Of a stretch of DNA of 64,000 nucleotides, positions 8,109-16,633 are shown piece by piece. The position numbers were made by a program, and so were the translations under genes. The stretch comes from CAZAQK01 sp046344715. GTDB lineage: Bacteria > Pseudomonadota > Alphaproteobacteria > Rickettsiales > SXRF01. How positions within the stretch are numbered: position 1 is the stretch's first letter; every line of letters starts with the position of its first letter. The stretch covers positions 1 to 64,000 of the forward strand of contig JBKDKX010000006.1 in the NCBI GenBank assembly GCA_046344715.1, read 5' to 3'. The notes below the pieces were generated by a model. The model made no database searches. It worked only from the letters and a program-made list of their open reading frames with translations, and was not told where the DNA came from.

Positions 8109-8575
8109 GTGCCAACGAATATATAGCAAAATTATCGCTGGATGATGAAGGTGTTCGTCGCCGTTCGCCTGAAGCAGAACATGAGCGCACGATTGCGATG
8201 ACCGACCTCAAGCATCGCAATAAATTTCATGCGCACTGTCTGGAATGTGGGCCTTATGATGTAAAGCTCGGCGTGCGTGAGAACCGTCTGGTCTTTGCTA
8301 TTCATGCTATGGAAAGCGAGAGGAAGGCTGATCTGGTGATACCGGTTTTGCCACTCAAGCAGACCATTAAGGATTATTTCCTGATATGTGAGAGTTACTA
8401 TGAGGCTCTCAAGCAATCTGGCCATGCGCGGCTTGAATCTATCGACATGGCACGCCGTGGCATCCACAACGAAGGGGCGGATATGCTGCAAAACATGCTG
8501 AAAGGCCGTGTGACTGTGGATTCTGACACCGCACGGCGGCTTTTTACTCTTATTTGCGTTTTGCACATCAAATAG
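8105..8575 (+). CDS. UPF0262 family protein
   Basis: A 156-residue protein matching the UPF0262 family, which is largely restricted to alphaproteobacteria and commonly lies after hisD. Recognisable stretches are RRRSPEAEHERTIAMTDLKHRNKF, GPYDVKLGVRENRLVFAI, PVLPLKQTIKDYFLICESYYEAL and ARLESIDMARRGIHNEGADML. No catalytic motif is obvious and no function is established for the family. It overlaps hisD by 4 bases. The gap to infA is 78 bases and contains only a simple AACCTAACACCTAATAACTT-like tract. Confidence 0.9.
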   Translation: MSANEYIAKLSLDDEGVRRRSPEAEHERTIAMTDLKHRNKFHAHCLECGPYDVKLGVRENRLVFAIHAMESERKADLVIPVLPLKQTIKDYFLICESYYEALKQSGHARLESIDMARRGIHNEGADMLQNMLKGRVTVDSDTARRLFTLICVLHIK

Positions 8576-8653
8576 GTTTTGGCCATTATTTTTGTTGGCC
8601 TTTACCAATTTCCTGCTAAAACCTAACACCTAATAACTTAAAACCTGAGTATT

Positions 8654-8872
8654 ATGGCTAAAGAAGAACTCCTCGAATTCCCCGGTGTTGTCACTGAACT
8701 GCTCCCAAACGCCACTTTCCGCGTGACGCTTGAGAATGGTCATGTGGTCATTGCCCATACCTCCGGTAAAATGCGCAAGAACCGCATCCGTGTGCTTGCG
8801 GGCGATAAGGTAATTGTGGAAATGACACCATACGACCTGACCAAAGGGCGTATTAAGTTCAGAGAGAAGTAG
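8654..8872 (+). CDS. infA: Translation initiation factor IF-1
   Basis: A 72-residue S1/OB-fold protein, MAKEELLEFPGVVTELLPNATFRVTLENGHVVIAHTSGKMRKNRIRVLAGDKVIVEMTPYDLTKGRIKFREK, identical in length and layout to IF-1, which occupies the 30S A site with IF-2 and IF-3 during initiation. The infA-maf order after hisD-UPF0262 is common in alphaproteobacteria. Its TAG is followed after 4 bases by a palindromic repeat. (The sequence is paraphrased here by its OB-fold core GHVVIAHTSGKMRKNRI.). Confidence 0.97.
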   Translation: MAKEELLEFPGVVTELLPNATFRVTLENGHVVIAHTSGKMRKNRIRVLAGDKVIVEMTPYDLTKGRIKFREK

Positions 8873-8876
8873 TTAT

Positions 8877-8956
8877 GTCATTCCCGCGCAGGCGGGAATC
8901 CCTGCCTCAACGCAGGAGTATGTGGATAGGGAGATCCCTGCCTACGCAGGAATGAC
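8877..8956. repeat. Dispersed palindromic repeat (GTCATTCCCGC type)
   Basis: The segment opens with GTCATTCCCGC and closes with GCAGGAATGAC, which are inverted copies, and contains the internal hairpin CCCGCGCAGGCGGG. Related elements are at 41831-41957 and 47683-47772. It starts 4 bases after the infA stop and ends 6 bases before the maf start, so its terminal AGGA is the only ribosome-site-like sequence for maf. Confidence 0.85.
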
Positions 8957-8962
8957 AATTCA

Positions 8963-9541
8963 ATGAAAACCATACCACAATTCATCCTTGCTTCCGCCTC
9001 TCCGCGTCGTCTGCAACTTTTGAAACAAGCGGGCATTGTGCCCGATGATATCATTGCTGCGGATATTGATGAAAACCCACACAAAACTGAACTGCCACAA
9101 CATTATGTACTCCGCATGGCGCAGGAAAAAGCGCGGGCGGTTGAAGCGCAGCGCCCTGATGCGGTAGTGCTGGCGGCGGATACTGTGGTTGCTGCTGGCA
9201 GTCGCATATTGCCCAAAGCGGAAGATGAAAAAACGGCGCGAAAATGTTTAGAGTTGCTCTCTGGTAGGAGACATCGCGTGTATACGGCGGTGTGTGTGAG
9301 GCACGGAGAGAAAATCCAGCAGGTCACTGAAATGACGCAGGTACGCTTTGCGCGCTTAAGCAAACAGCAAATCGAAGCCTATCTTGCAAGTGGCGAATGG
9401 CAGGGAAAAGCTGGTGGTTATGCCATTCAGGGATTAGCCGAAATCTTTATTCCGTGGATTAACGGATCATACTCCAACGTGGTGGGTTTACCTCTGGAAA
9501 GAACCTGCGCTATGCTGGTACGTATGGGAGTGAAAGCATGA
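8963..9541 (+). CDS. maf: Maf-family nucleotide pyrophosphatase
   Basis: A 192-residue protein with the Maf signature ILASASPRRLQLLKQAGI (residues 8-25), the VVLAADTVV catalytic region and the GKAGGYAIQGLAEIFIPWINGSYSNVVGLPL C-terminal segment. Maf proteins hydrolyse non-canonical or canonical nucleoside triphosphates to monophosphates and are linked to septum control. Maf follows infA in many alphaproteobacteria. The ribosome site appears to be provided by the end of the repeat at 8877-8956. The stop overlaps the comM start by 4 bases (ATGA). Confidence 0.93.
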   Translation: MKTIPQFILASASPRRLQLLKQAGIVPDDIIAADIDENPHKTELPQHYVLRMAQEKARAVEAQRPDAVVLAADTVVAAGSRILPKAEDEKTARKCLELLSGRRHRVYTAVCVRHGEKIQQVTEMTQVRFARLSKQQIEAYLASGEWQGKAGGYAIQGLAEIFIPWINGSYSNVVGLPLERTCAMLVRMGVKA

Positions 9542-11067
9542 CCGCACATGTAACCACGGTTGCCTTTGAAGGTATCAGCACCACACCGGTGGATGTACAG
9601 GTGCAGATGGTATCGGGCATTCCCAATTTTTCGATTGTGGGCTTGCCAGACAAGGCGGTGGGCGAATCTAAAGAGCGTGTGCGCGCGGCGATTCATGCGC
9701 TGGGACTTGCGCTTCCTGCCAAGCGCATCATCGTGAATCTTGCACCGGCGGATTTGCTCAAAGAAGGCAGCCATTTTGATTTGCCGATTGCGATTGGATT
9801 GCTGGTGTCCATGGGCGTATTGCCGCAGGATGAAATTGAAAATTATGTAGCACTTGGGGAATTATCGCTGGATGGTAGCTTGCTTGCGGTTGCAGGCGTG
9901 CTGCCTTCCGCTATGCAGGCAACAGAGGCAGGCAAAGGCATCATCTGCCCGACAGCCAATGGCGGTGAGGCTGCGTGGTCAGGTGTTTCGCCTGTACTGG
10001 CGCCACCTTCGTTACTTGCACTTATCAACCATTTTAAAGGCACACAGGTGCTTGCTCAGCCAGAATGTGAAACGGCAGTGGCAACAGGGCGTGTGGTCGA
10101 TATGCGCGAAGTGCGGGGGCAACCGATGGCACGGCGTGCACTAGAAGTTGCCGCCGCAGGTGGACATAATTTATTGATGAGTGGCCCGCCAGGTGCAGGT
10201 AAATCGCTGCTTGCTTCATGTTTGCCAGGTATACTCCCGCCGCTGGATGCGAAGGAAATTTTAGAAGCCAGCATGATCGCTTCCATCGCCGGGAAACTGG
10301 AAGGCGGCAAATTGAGCAGCAGGCGGCCATTCCGCGACCCACATCATAATGCGTCACAGGCGGCGATGGTAGGTGGCGGAAAGCGTGCGCTTCCGGGTGA
10401 GATTTCACTAGCGCATCACGGTGTATTATTTTTGGATGAATTGCCGGAATTTCCGCGTGCGGTGCTGGAATCACTTCGTCAACCTTTGGAAACTGGCCGC
10501 ATCAGTGTAGCGCGAGCGCAGGCGCATGTAACATATCCGGCACGGTTCCAGTTAATTGCCGCGATGAACCCATGCCGCTGCGGGTATTTATCTGATGCCG
10601 AACGCGCTTGCAACAAAGCACCCAAATGCGCGGTGGATTATCAGTCAAAAATCTCTGGCCCGCTCTTTGACCGTTTTGACATGGTAATCGAAGTGGCTGA
10701 CCTTCCAACACTTGATATGCTTAACCAGAATACTGGTGAATCCAGTGCCGAGGTAGCAAAGCGTGTAGCCGCCGCAAGAGAAAGGCAGCGCGCACGCTTT
10801 CACGACCTGAAACTGCCCTGTGCCACCAATGTGGAGTTACAGGGTGAGCTGTTGCATAGTGTGGTTGCACCGGATAATGCGGGCAAAAAACTGCTGGAAG
10901 AAGCAACGGAAAAACTCCGGCTTTCCATGCGCGGTTACACCCGCGTGCTACGCGTGGCACGTACGATTGCTGATCTTGAAGGGGCGGATACGGTGGGGCA
11001 TAGCCATATCGCTGAAGCACTCTCTTACCGCCAGATGCAGTTCGGCAGGCAGCTGGAAGCGGCGTGA
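9538..11067 (+). CDS. comM: YifB/ComM family Mg-chelatase-like AAA+ ATPase
   Basis: A 509-residue protein with the N-terminal ChlI-like domain (VQMVSGIPNFSIVGLPDKAVGESKERVRAAI), Walker A GPPGAGKS near residue 221, Walker B FLDELPEF, a zinc-like PCRCGYL...CNKAPKC loop, and the C-terminal helical Mg-chelatase domain (LSMRGYTRVLRVARTIADLEG). ComM is a branch-migration helicase used when natural transformation DNA is integrated. It overlaps maf and is directly followed by a pilin-like gene, although nothing else here proves competence. Full length for the family. Confidence 0.93.
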   Translation: MTAHVTTVAFEGISTTPVDVQVQMVSGIPNFSIVGLPDKAVGESKERVRAAIHALGLALPAKRIIVNLAPADLLKEGSHFDLPIAIGLLVSMGVLPQDEIENYVALGELSLDGSLLAVAGVLPSAMQATEAGKGIICPTANGGEAAWSGVSPVLAPPSLLALINHFKGTQVLAQPECETAVATGRVVDMREVRGQPMARRALEVAAAGGHNLLMSGPPGAGKSLLASCLPGILPPLDAKEILEASMIASIAGKLEGGKLSSRRPFRDPHHNASQAAMVGGGKRALPGEISLAHHGVLFLDELPEFPRAVLESLRQPLETGRISVARAQAHVTYPARFQLIAAMNPCRCGYLSDAERACNKAPKCAVDYQSKISGPLFDRFDMVIEVADLPTLDMLNQNTGESSAEVAKRVAAARERQRARFHDLKLPCATNVELQGELLHSVVAPDNAGKKLLEEATEKLRLSMRGYTRVLRVARTIADLEGADTVGHSHIAEALSYRQMQFGRQLEAA

Positions 11068-12005
11068 ATGATTACAGTGCTTGTATTATTTTTAGATAAT
11101 ACAAGCACTGTCCAACGTACTGTTAATTTGCAGAAAAACTCACGTCAGCAAGGTTTTACACTGATTGAACTTTCGATTGTGTTGGTTATCATTGGGTTGG
11201 TTACGGCAGGAGTGCTAGTGGGCAAAGATCTCATTAACCAAGCTGAGCTACGTTCAATTATTACAGACGTCGAAAAATACAATACAGCGGTTAATACTTT
11301 CAAAGTTAAATATTGTTGCCTTGCTGGCGATTGCCCGTTTGCTACAGATTTTTTGGTACACAAACCGGTGGAGGTGGGTGCCCAAACCCAACGGTTGGCA
11401 GTAGTACAGAGAGTCCCCTTACCTGCAACGGTGACGGCAACGGCGCAATATGGATGCTAGTAGGAGGTCTCCCGAATAATTTATATGAGAGAGTACGGTT
11501 CTGGCAGCATTTATCCGCTGCTGGTCTTATTAACGGTAGTTATACTGGTATTGGGAACACAAGCCTTGGCGAAGCAATAGGATTTCAGGCGATTCTGTTT
11601 GGCTTCAATGCTCCACAGGCAAAACTACCAAGAACAGGTTTTTCAGTATACCATGGCAGCGCACTCAATAATGGCGGTGCAACAAATTGGTATAAACATA
11701 TACCCAATCATGTGTTGATTCTTGGCTCCAATGATAGTTGTGATGACACAGGATGCCTTACAAACAACAATACCATTACAGCAGCAGAATCAGGAACAAC
11801 TCCTGAGAATGCATTGCAACTGGATAAAAAGATTGATGATGGGAAACCCGGGCTGGGAATAGTTACCGCACAACCACCTGATGGTGCATTTGGATACTAC
11901 GCACAATGGTGCACGACAGGAACCTATGCTCAACCAGAACTGGCTGTTTACAATCTAAGCATTAGTACCCCAACATGCCCTGTTGTGTTTCAGTCGGCAT
12001 TCTGA
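11068..12005 (+). pseudogene. Type IV pilin-like gene broken by a frameshift in a T-run
   Basis: The first frame (11068-11460) has a prepilin leader ending in G/FTLIELSIVLVIIGLVTAGVLVGKDLINQAELR, a class III/pseudopilin signature. It continues to DCPFATDF and then loses homology-like sense. The +1 frame resumes at DFFGTQTGGGGCPNPTVG and runs to 12005 with NNLYERVRFWQHLSAAGLI and KKIDDGKPGLG, mirroring the intact pilin at 43534-44382 (FWRHLSDTTLVEG, SKLDDGAPNTG). The break is at the six T residues 11349-11354; one extra T would restore a single frame. It could be a sequencing error, a decayed gene or a slippage switch. The start is ATG 11068 or TTG 11128, the latter giving a 9-residue leader like the intact paralogue's 12. 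Confidence 0.8.
11075..11110 (+). repeat. Perfect 15-bp hairpin at the comM/pilin junction
   Basis: CAGTGCTTGTATTAT (11075-11089) is followed after the 6-base loop TTTTAG by its exact reverse complement (11096-11110). There is no T-tract after either arm, so it is not a standard intrinsic terminator. It lies 8 bases after the comM stop and inside the first codons of the longest pilin frame. It may block translation from the ATG at 11068 or protect the comM transcript end. Confidence 0.8.
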
Positions 12006-12098
12006 ACCCATTTACCATACTTCCGGTACCATTCCCTGTTTCGCCTGCGCCCCGACGGGCTTTTGAGAAACGAGCAGAAAGATGGATCATAGCGATGT

Positions 12099-13523
12099 TT
12101 ACGGGCGATTCGTTTCTTCCACTTGCGCCGGCATTGCCGGAACAAGGGCTTCCCAGCCGCCGCCCAATGACTTGTATAGCTGTGTCAGGCGTGTAAGAAC
12201 GCGTGTTTCACTCTGGATAATGGCGTCCTGTGTGGTAATAAGCGCCCGCTCAGCGTCCAGCACCACTAGGAAATTCTCCGTACCGCTCTCATAGCGCAGA
12301 CGAGCGATGGATGCAGCTTCACGCCTTGTCTCCAGTGCAGTCCGAAGGTTTTTCAGCGTTTCCCATTCCTTGCCGTAACGCACCAACGACGCCTCAGCAT
12401 CCTCCAACGCGAGCAAAACCGATTTCTCATAAGCGGCAAGTGCATTGCGCTGCCGCGCATCCGCAGCATCCACCTGCGCACGCAAACGCCCGCCTTCGAA
12501 TAGCGGCATAATCACCGTCTGCCCAACAAAATAGGCGAAGCCACCGGAGGCGAAAAGGTCGCCGAAGCGCGCCGCGCCTGTGCCGATGCTGCCGGTAAGA
12601 GGAAAGCGCGGAAACATATCCGCCGTCGCAATGCCGATATCGGCGGTGGCCGCAGCCAGGTCACGCTCAGCACGCCGTATATCCGGCCTGCGGCGCAGCA
12701 TGTCCGACGGCAGACCGACCGGCACCATATCGGGAGGCATGGGCAAAGGAGCGGCAGCAGTAAGCGTGGAAAGATAATATTCCGGCGGCTTACCGGAAAG
12801 AACGGAAAGCCGGTAAATGCCCGCGCGCACTTCCGCCTCTAGGTTCGGCAGTACGGCGGCATTGACCTCGCGCTCGCCGCGTGCCTGCGTCACGTCAAAC
12901 TCCGACGCCGCACCGTATTCGAAACGACTCTGCGCCAATTCCTCTACACCGCGCAGTATATCGATATTCTGCTGCGTCAGCGCGATACGTTTCTGTAGCC
13001 CACGCAGCTCAAAATAATTGCGCGCCACTTCTGCCAGCACACCAAGCATTACGTCATGGTAATCGGCTTGGCTGGCCTGAGCCTTTGCATCTGATGCTTC
13101 TACCAAGCGGCGTATACCGCCGAATACGTCCGGCTCCCATGCCGCGTCCAGTGACGCATCAAAGCGATTCACTGTGATTCCGTCCGTGCGGGTGCGCGCA
13201 CCACCAGCATTCGCGCCAATCGAGGGATAGAAATCTGCCGCTTCCGCCCTGCGCAAGGCAAGTGCTTCATCTAAATTTGCAACCGCGATACGGATGTCGT
13301 GATTATGCGCCGCCGCATCGGCAATAAACTTATCCAGCACGGGATCGTTTCCGCTTTTCCACCATTCGGTATCTACCGGTTTACTGGAAAAAGCCGCAAC
13401 TTTTACGCTATCCTCGCCGCTCCATGCAGCTTTCTCAGGCAAAGCAGGCGGGACATAATCCGGCCCGACGGCACATGCCGTAAGCAATAGCAATGATGGA
13501 AGAAATGCGGGAATGTTTTTCAT
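12099..13523 (-). CDS. RND efflux outer-membrane lipoprotein, NodT family
   Basis: A 474-residue TolC-like channel subunit. It begins with a lipoprotein signal and lipobox LLTACAVGPDYVPP (Cys near residue 17). Two OEP repeats follow: FIADAAAHNHDIRIAVANLDEALALRRAEAADFYPSIGANAG, then a second helical hairpin and RRRPDIRRAERDLAAATADIGIATADMFPRFPLTGSIG, a stretch characteristic of NodT/OprM proteins. It exports substrates through the outer membrane together with the overlapping RND pump (4-base overlap) and adaptor upstream. A weak GCCC/GGGC-TTTT hairpin at 12049-12064 lies between the convergent pilin gene and this one. Confidence 0.93.
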   Translation of the reverse strand: MKNIPAFLPSLLLLTACAVGPDYVPPALPEKAAWSGEDSVKVAAFSSKPVDTEWWKSGNDPVLDKFIADAAAHNHDIRIAVANLDEALALRRAEAADFYPSIGANAGGARTRTDGITVNRFDASLDAAWEPDVFGGIRRLVEASDAKAQASQADYHDVMLGVLAEVARNYFELRGLQKRIALTQQNIDILRGVEELAQSRFEYGAASEFDVTQARGEREVNAAVLPNLEAEVRAGIYRLSVLSGKPPEYYLSTLTAAAPLPMPPDMVPVGLPSDMLRRRPDIRRAERDLAAATADIGIATADMFPRFPLTGSIGTGAARFGDLFASGGFAYFVGQTVIMPLFEGGRLRAQVDAADARQRNALAAYEKSVLLALEDAEASLVRYGKEWETLKNLRTALETRREAASIARLRYESGTENFLVVLDAERALITTQDAIIQSETRVLTRLTQLYKSLGGGWEALVPAMPAQVEETNRP

Positions 13524-16500
13524 ACCTGGTGCCGGTACTCCTCAAGCTGAGCTTCCAGCCGGACTGCTGTGGCATGGGGCGATACGGTGCGCTTGCACAG
13601 CAGATTGTACATGACGGGAATAACGAACAGGGTCAATAGCATGGCAAGCGCCAACCCGAAGATGATGACGACGCCGATCACCAGCCGCGATTCCGCGCCC
13701 GCGCCACTAGCCAGTACCAGCGGTACCGCGCCCATGATGGTAGTGACGTTGGTCATGACGATGGGGCGCAGGCGCTTGGACGACGCCTCGATAATCGCAT
13801 CGCGGAAGGCCATGCCTTCATCGCGCAGCTGGTTTATAAATTCCACGATCAGGATACCGTTCTTAGTGGCAAGCCCGACAAGAATAATTAGCCCGATCTG
13901 GCTGTAGATATTGAGTGTCAGGCCGAAAAGCCAGAGACCGATCAATGCGCCCACCACAGCAAGCGGCACGCTGATCATGATGACCAGCGGATGCACGAAG
14001 CTCTCAAATTGCCCGGCCATTACTAGATACACTATCACCAGCGCCATCAGGAAAATGAAATAGACCGAGCCACTCGATTCCACAAAGTCAAGCGAGTCGC
14101 CCTTATAATCGATGGAAGCACCTGCAGGCAGTTCCGTGCGGACAAGTTCTTCAAGATATTCCAGAGCCTCGCCCAGCGAATAACCTTCCGCCAGACCGGC
14201 TTCGAGGGTAATACTGCGCACCCTGTTGTAGCGGTTTAGGCTCGCCGCATCAGCGAATTCACTGATTTCAACCAGGTTGGAAAGCGGTATCAATTCCTGC
14301 GTGCGTACAGAGCGGACGTAGATATTGCTGATATCGAGAGGGCTTTGTTTCAGATCCTTCTCGCTTTCGATGATGACGTCATATTCCTCGCCGCGATCGA
14401 TGAAGGTAGTGACGCGGCGCAGTCCAAGCATGCTTTCCAGCGTGCTGTTGATAACCGAAACAGGCACACCCAGATCGCCCGCCCGGTTGCGGTCAACGCG
14501 GATACCTATCTGAGGCTTGGTTTCATAATAGTCATGATCCAGCTCCACCAGCCGCTTATTCTCCGCCGCTTTTTCCAGCAACGTGTCGCGCCATTTGGCC
14601 AGTTCCTCGTAGCTCGGCCCGCCGAGCACGAACTGCACTGGTTTGCGCACGCCACCGCCGAATGCGCTGCGCTGGGTCGCGGAAACGCGTACACCGGAAA
14701 GATCCGCTGTCACCTCGCGGGACTTGGCCATGTAGTAATCAATGGGCTTTCGCCCTGTGTCCCAGTTACTCAAGATGATAATTCCGCGCGCATCGTTGAA
14801 GGTGGCAGTGGCGCCGAAGCTGCCAGGTGCGCGCATCAGCAACCGCTGTATCTCGCCGGATTCGACAAAGGGCATCATGCGCTGCTCGGCCTGGTTTAGA
14901 TGTTCCATAGTGTAGTCGTAGGATGCGCCCTCCGGCCCGCGCAGCGTCATGAAGAATACCCCCCGATCCTCCTGTGGTGCGAATTCACTATTGATCTGCG
15001 TGAACAGCAATGCCACCGTCAGCAATACTCCCCCCAGCGTCAGTAGGGTTATTGCAGGTCGTTCCAGTGCCTTGCCCAAGAGATCAATATAACGCGCCCG
15101 CAGGCGCTCAAAACGCGCGTCCATGCCTTGCGTAAAACGGTTGACCTTGGGCGTGCGTGACAGAAGCTTGGAGGAGAGCATGGGCGAGAAGCTGAGCGCA
15201 ACGACGCTGGAGAGGATCACTGCCGCTGCCATGGCCACAGCGAATTCACGGAAAAGGCGGCCAAGGTCGCCCTCCAAGAAGGTAATGGGCACAAACACCG
15301 CCACCAGCACCGCCGTGGTAGCGATCACCGCGAAACCCACCTGCCGCGTGCCGCGGTAAGCAGCGATAAGACGCGGTTCACCAAGCTCGACGCGACGGTA
15401 GATATTCTCAATTACCACGATGGCATCATCCACCACCAGTCCGATGGCCAACACCAACGCCAGCAGCGTCAACAGGTTGATGGTAAATCCCAGCGCGAAT
15501 AGCACCATGAACGTGCCGATAAGCGATACCGGTACCGCCACCGCAGGCACCAGCGTGGCACGGAAATTACCGAGAAACGCATAAATTACGCCCACCACAA
15601 GCAAAGCGGTGATAAACAGTGTGAAATAAACTTCCTTGATAGCGCTGTCGATGAATATGCTGCTGTCGAAGCTAAGCGCCAGCTTCATGTGATCCGGCAA
15701 TGAGCTATTGGCGCGCTCCATCTCCTTCTTTACGGCGTCCGCCACGTCAAGCGTATTGGCCTTTGATTGCTTGACGACGCCAATGCCCACCATCGGCAGA
15801 CCATTGCCGCGCAATGTGCCGCGCTCTTCCTCTGCTGCAATCTCCACTCGCGCCACATCGCCAAGACGTACCAGATAGCCACTTTCCCCGCGCGACAATA
15901 CCAGCTGGCGGAAGTCCTCAGGCTTATGATAGCCGCGCTGCATCCGCACGGTAAAATCCTTTGCCCTGGATTCAATCTGCCCAGCAGGCAGCTCCACGTT
16001 TTCCTTGCGCAGCGCCGATTCGATATCCTCAACCGTAAGGCCGCGTGCCGCCAGCTTGTTACGGTCGACCCAGACGCGCATGGCAATATCACGCGCGCCT
16101 CCAATACGCACGCGCGCCACGCCATCGAGCGAAGAGAAGCGGTCTTCCACGTAGCGGCGGGCATAATCCGTCAGTTCGATAATGCTCATGCCTTCGCCCT
16201 GAAGGTTGAGCCAGATAATCACATCGTCATCGGCGTCGGCCTTCTGTATCTCCGGTGGATCCGCTTCGGGGGGTATGTCATCCAGAGCGCCGGATACGCG
16301 GTCGCGGATGTCGTTCGCTGCGTCGTCGATGTCGCGACTGACGTCGAATTCCACGGTGATGCTGGAGCGTCCATCACGGCTCTGTGAAGAGATGGTCTTG
16401 ATGCCTTCCACGCCGGCGATGCGGTCTTCAATCAACTGGGTGATGCGCGTCTCCACCACGTTGGCCGCTGCACCCTGATATGTGGTGTCAACCGAGACGA

Positions 16501-16630
16501 TGGGCGGATCGATATCCGGATATTCGCGCAAGGGAAGCTGCATGAACGCCAGAATGCCGAATGCCACCAGCATGAGGTTGATGACCGTCGCGAATACGGG
16601 GCGCTTGACGGAGGTGTCGGAAAGCCACAT
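13520..16630 (-). CDS. RND efflux pump permease, HAE1 type
   Basis: A 1036-residue inner-membrane proton-driven pump. It starts MWLSDTSVKRPVFATVINLMLVAFG, the usual first membrane helix, has large periplasmic loops, and carries GLVVDDAIVVIENIYRRV in the fourth helix with the Asp pair that relays protons. The second half repeats the fold with PLAVVGALIGLWLFGLTLNIYSQIGLIILVGLATKNGILIVEF. Full length, no breaks. It is the middle gene of an adaptor-pump-channel operon. The family exports hydrophobic and amphiphilic compounds, but the substrate cannot be read from sequence. The operon looks more GC-rich than its surroundings, compatible with acquisition. Confidence 0.95.
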   Translation of the reverse strand: MWLSDTSVKRPVFATVINLMLVAFGILAFMQLPLREYPDIDPPIVSVDTTYQGAAANVVETRITQLIEDRIAGVEGIKTISSQSRDGRSSITVEFDVSRDIDDAANDIRDRVSGALDDIPPEADPPEIQKADADDDVIIWLNLQGEGMSIIELTDYARRYVEDRFSSLDGVARVRIGGARDIAMRVWVDRNKLAARGLTVEDIESALRKENVELPAGQIESRAKDFTVRMQRGYHKPEDFRQLVLSRGESGYLVRLGDVARVEIAAEEERGTLRGNGLPMVGIGVVKQSKANTLDVADAVKKEMERANSSLPDHMKLALSFDSSIFIDSAIKEVYFTLFITALLVVGVIYAFLGNFRATLVPAVAVPVSLIGTFMVLFALGFTINLLTLLALVLAIGLVVDDAIVVIENIYRRVELGEPRLIAAYRGTRQVGFAVIATTAVLVAVFVPITFLEGDLGRLFREFAVAMAAAVILSSVVALSFSPMLSSKLLSRTPKVNRFTQGMDARFERLRARYIDLLGKALERPAITLLTLGGVLLTVALLFTQINSEFAPQEDRGVFFMTLRGPEGASYDYTMEHLNQAEQRMMPFVESGEIQRLLMRAPGSFGATATFNDARGIIILSNWDTGRKPIDYYMAKSREVTADLSGVRVSATQRSAFGGGVRKPVQFVLGGPSYEELAKWRDTLLEKAAENKRLVELDHDYYETKPQIGIRVDRNRAGDLGVPVSVINSTLESMLGLRRVTTFIDRGEEYDVIIESEKDLKQSPLDISNIYVRSVRTQELIPLSNLVEISEFADAASLNRYNRVRSITLEAGLAEGYSLGEALEYLEELVRTELPAGASIDYKGDSLDFVESSGSVYFIFLMALVIVYLVMAGQFESFVHPLVIMISVPLAVVGALIGLWLFGLTLNIYSQIGLIILVGLATKNGILIVEFINQLRDEGMAFRDAIIEASSKRLRPIVMTNVTTIMGAVPLVLASGAGAESRLVIGVVIIFGLALAMLLTLFVIPVMYNLLCKRTVSPHATAVRLEAQLEEYRHQV

Positions 16631-16633
16631 CGC

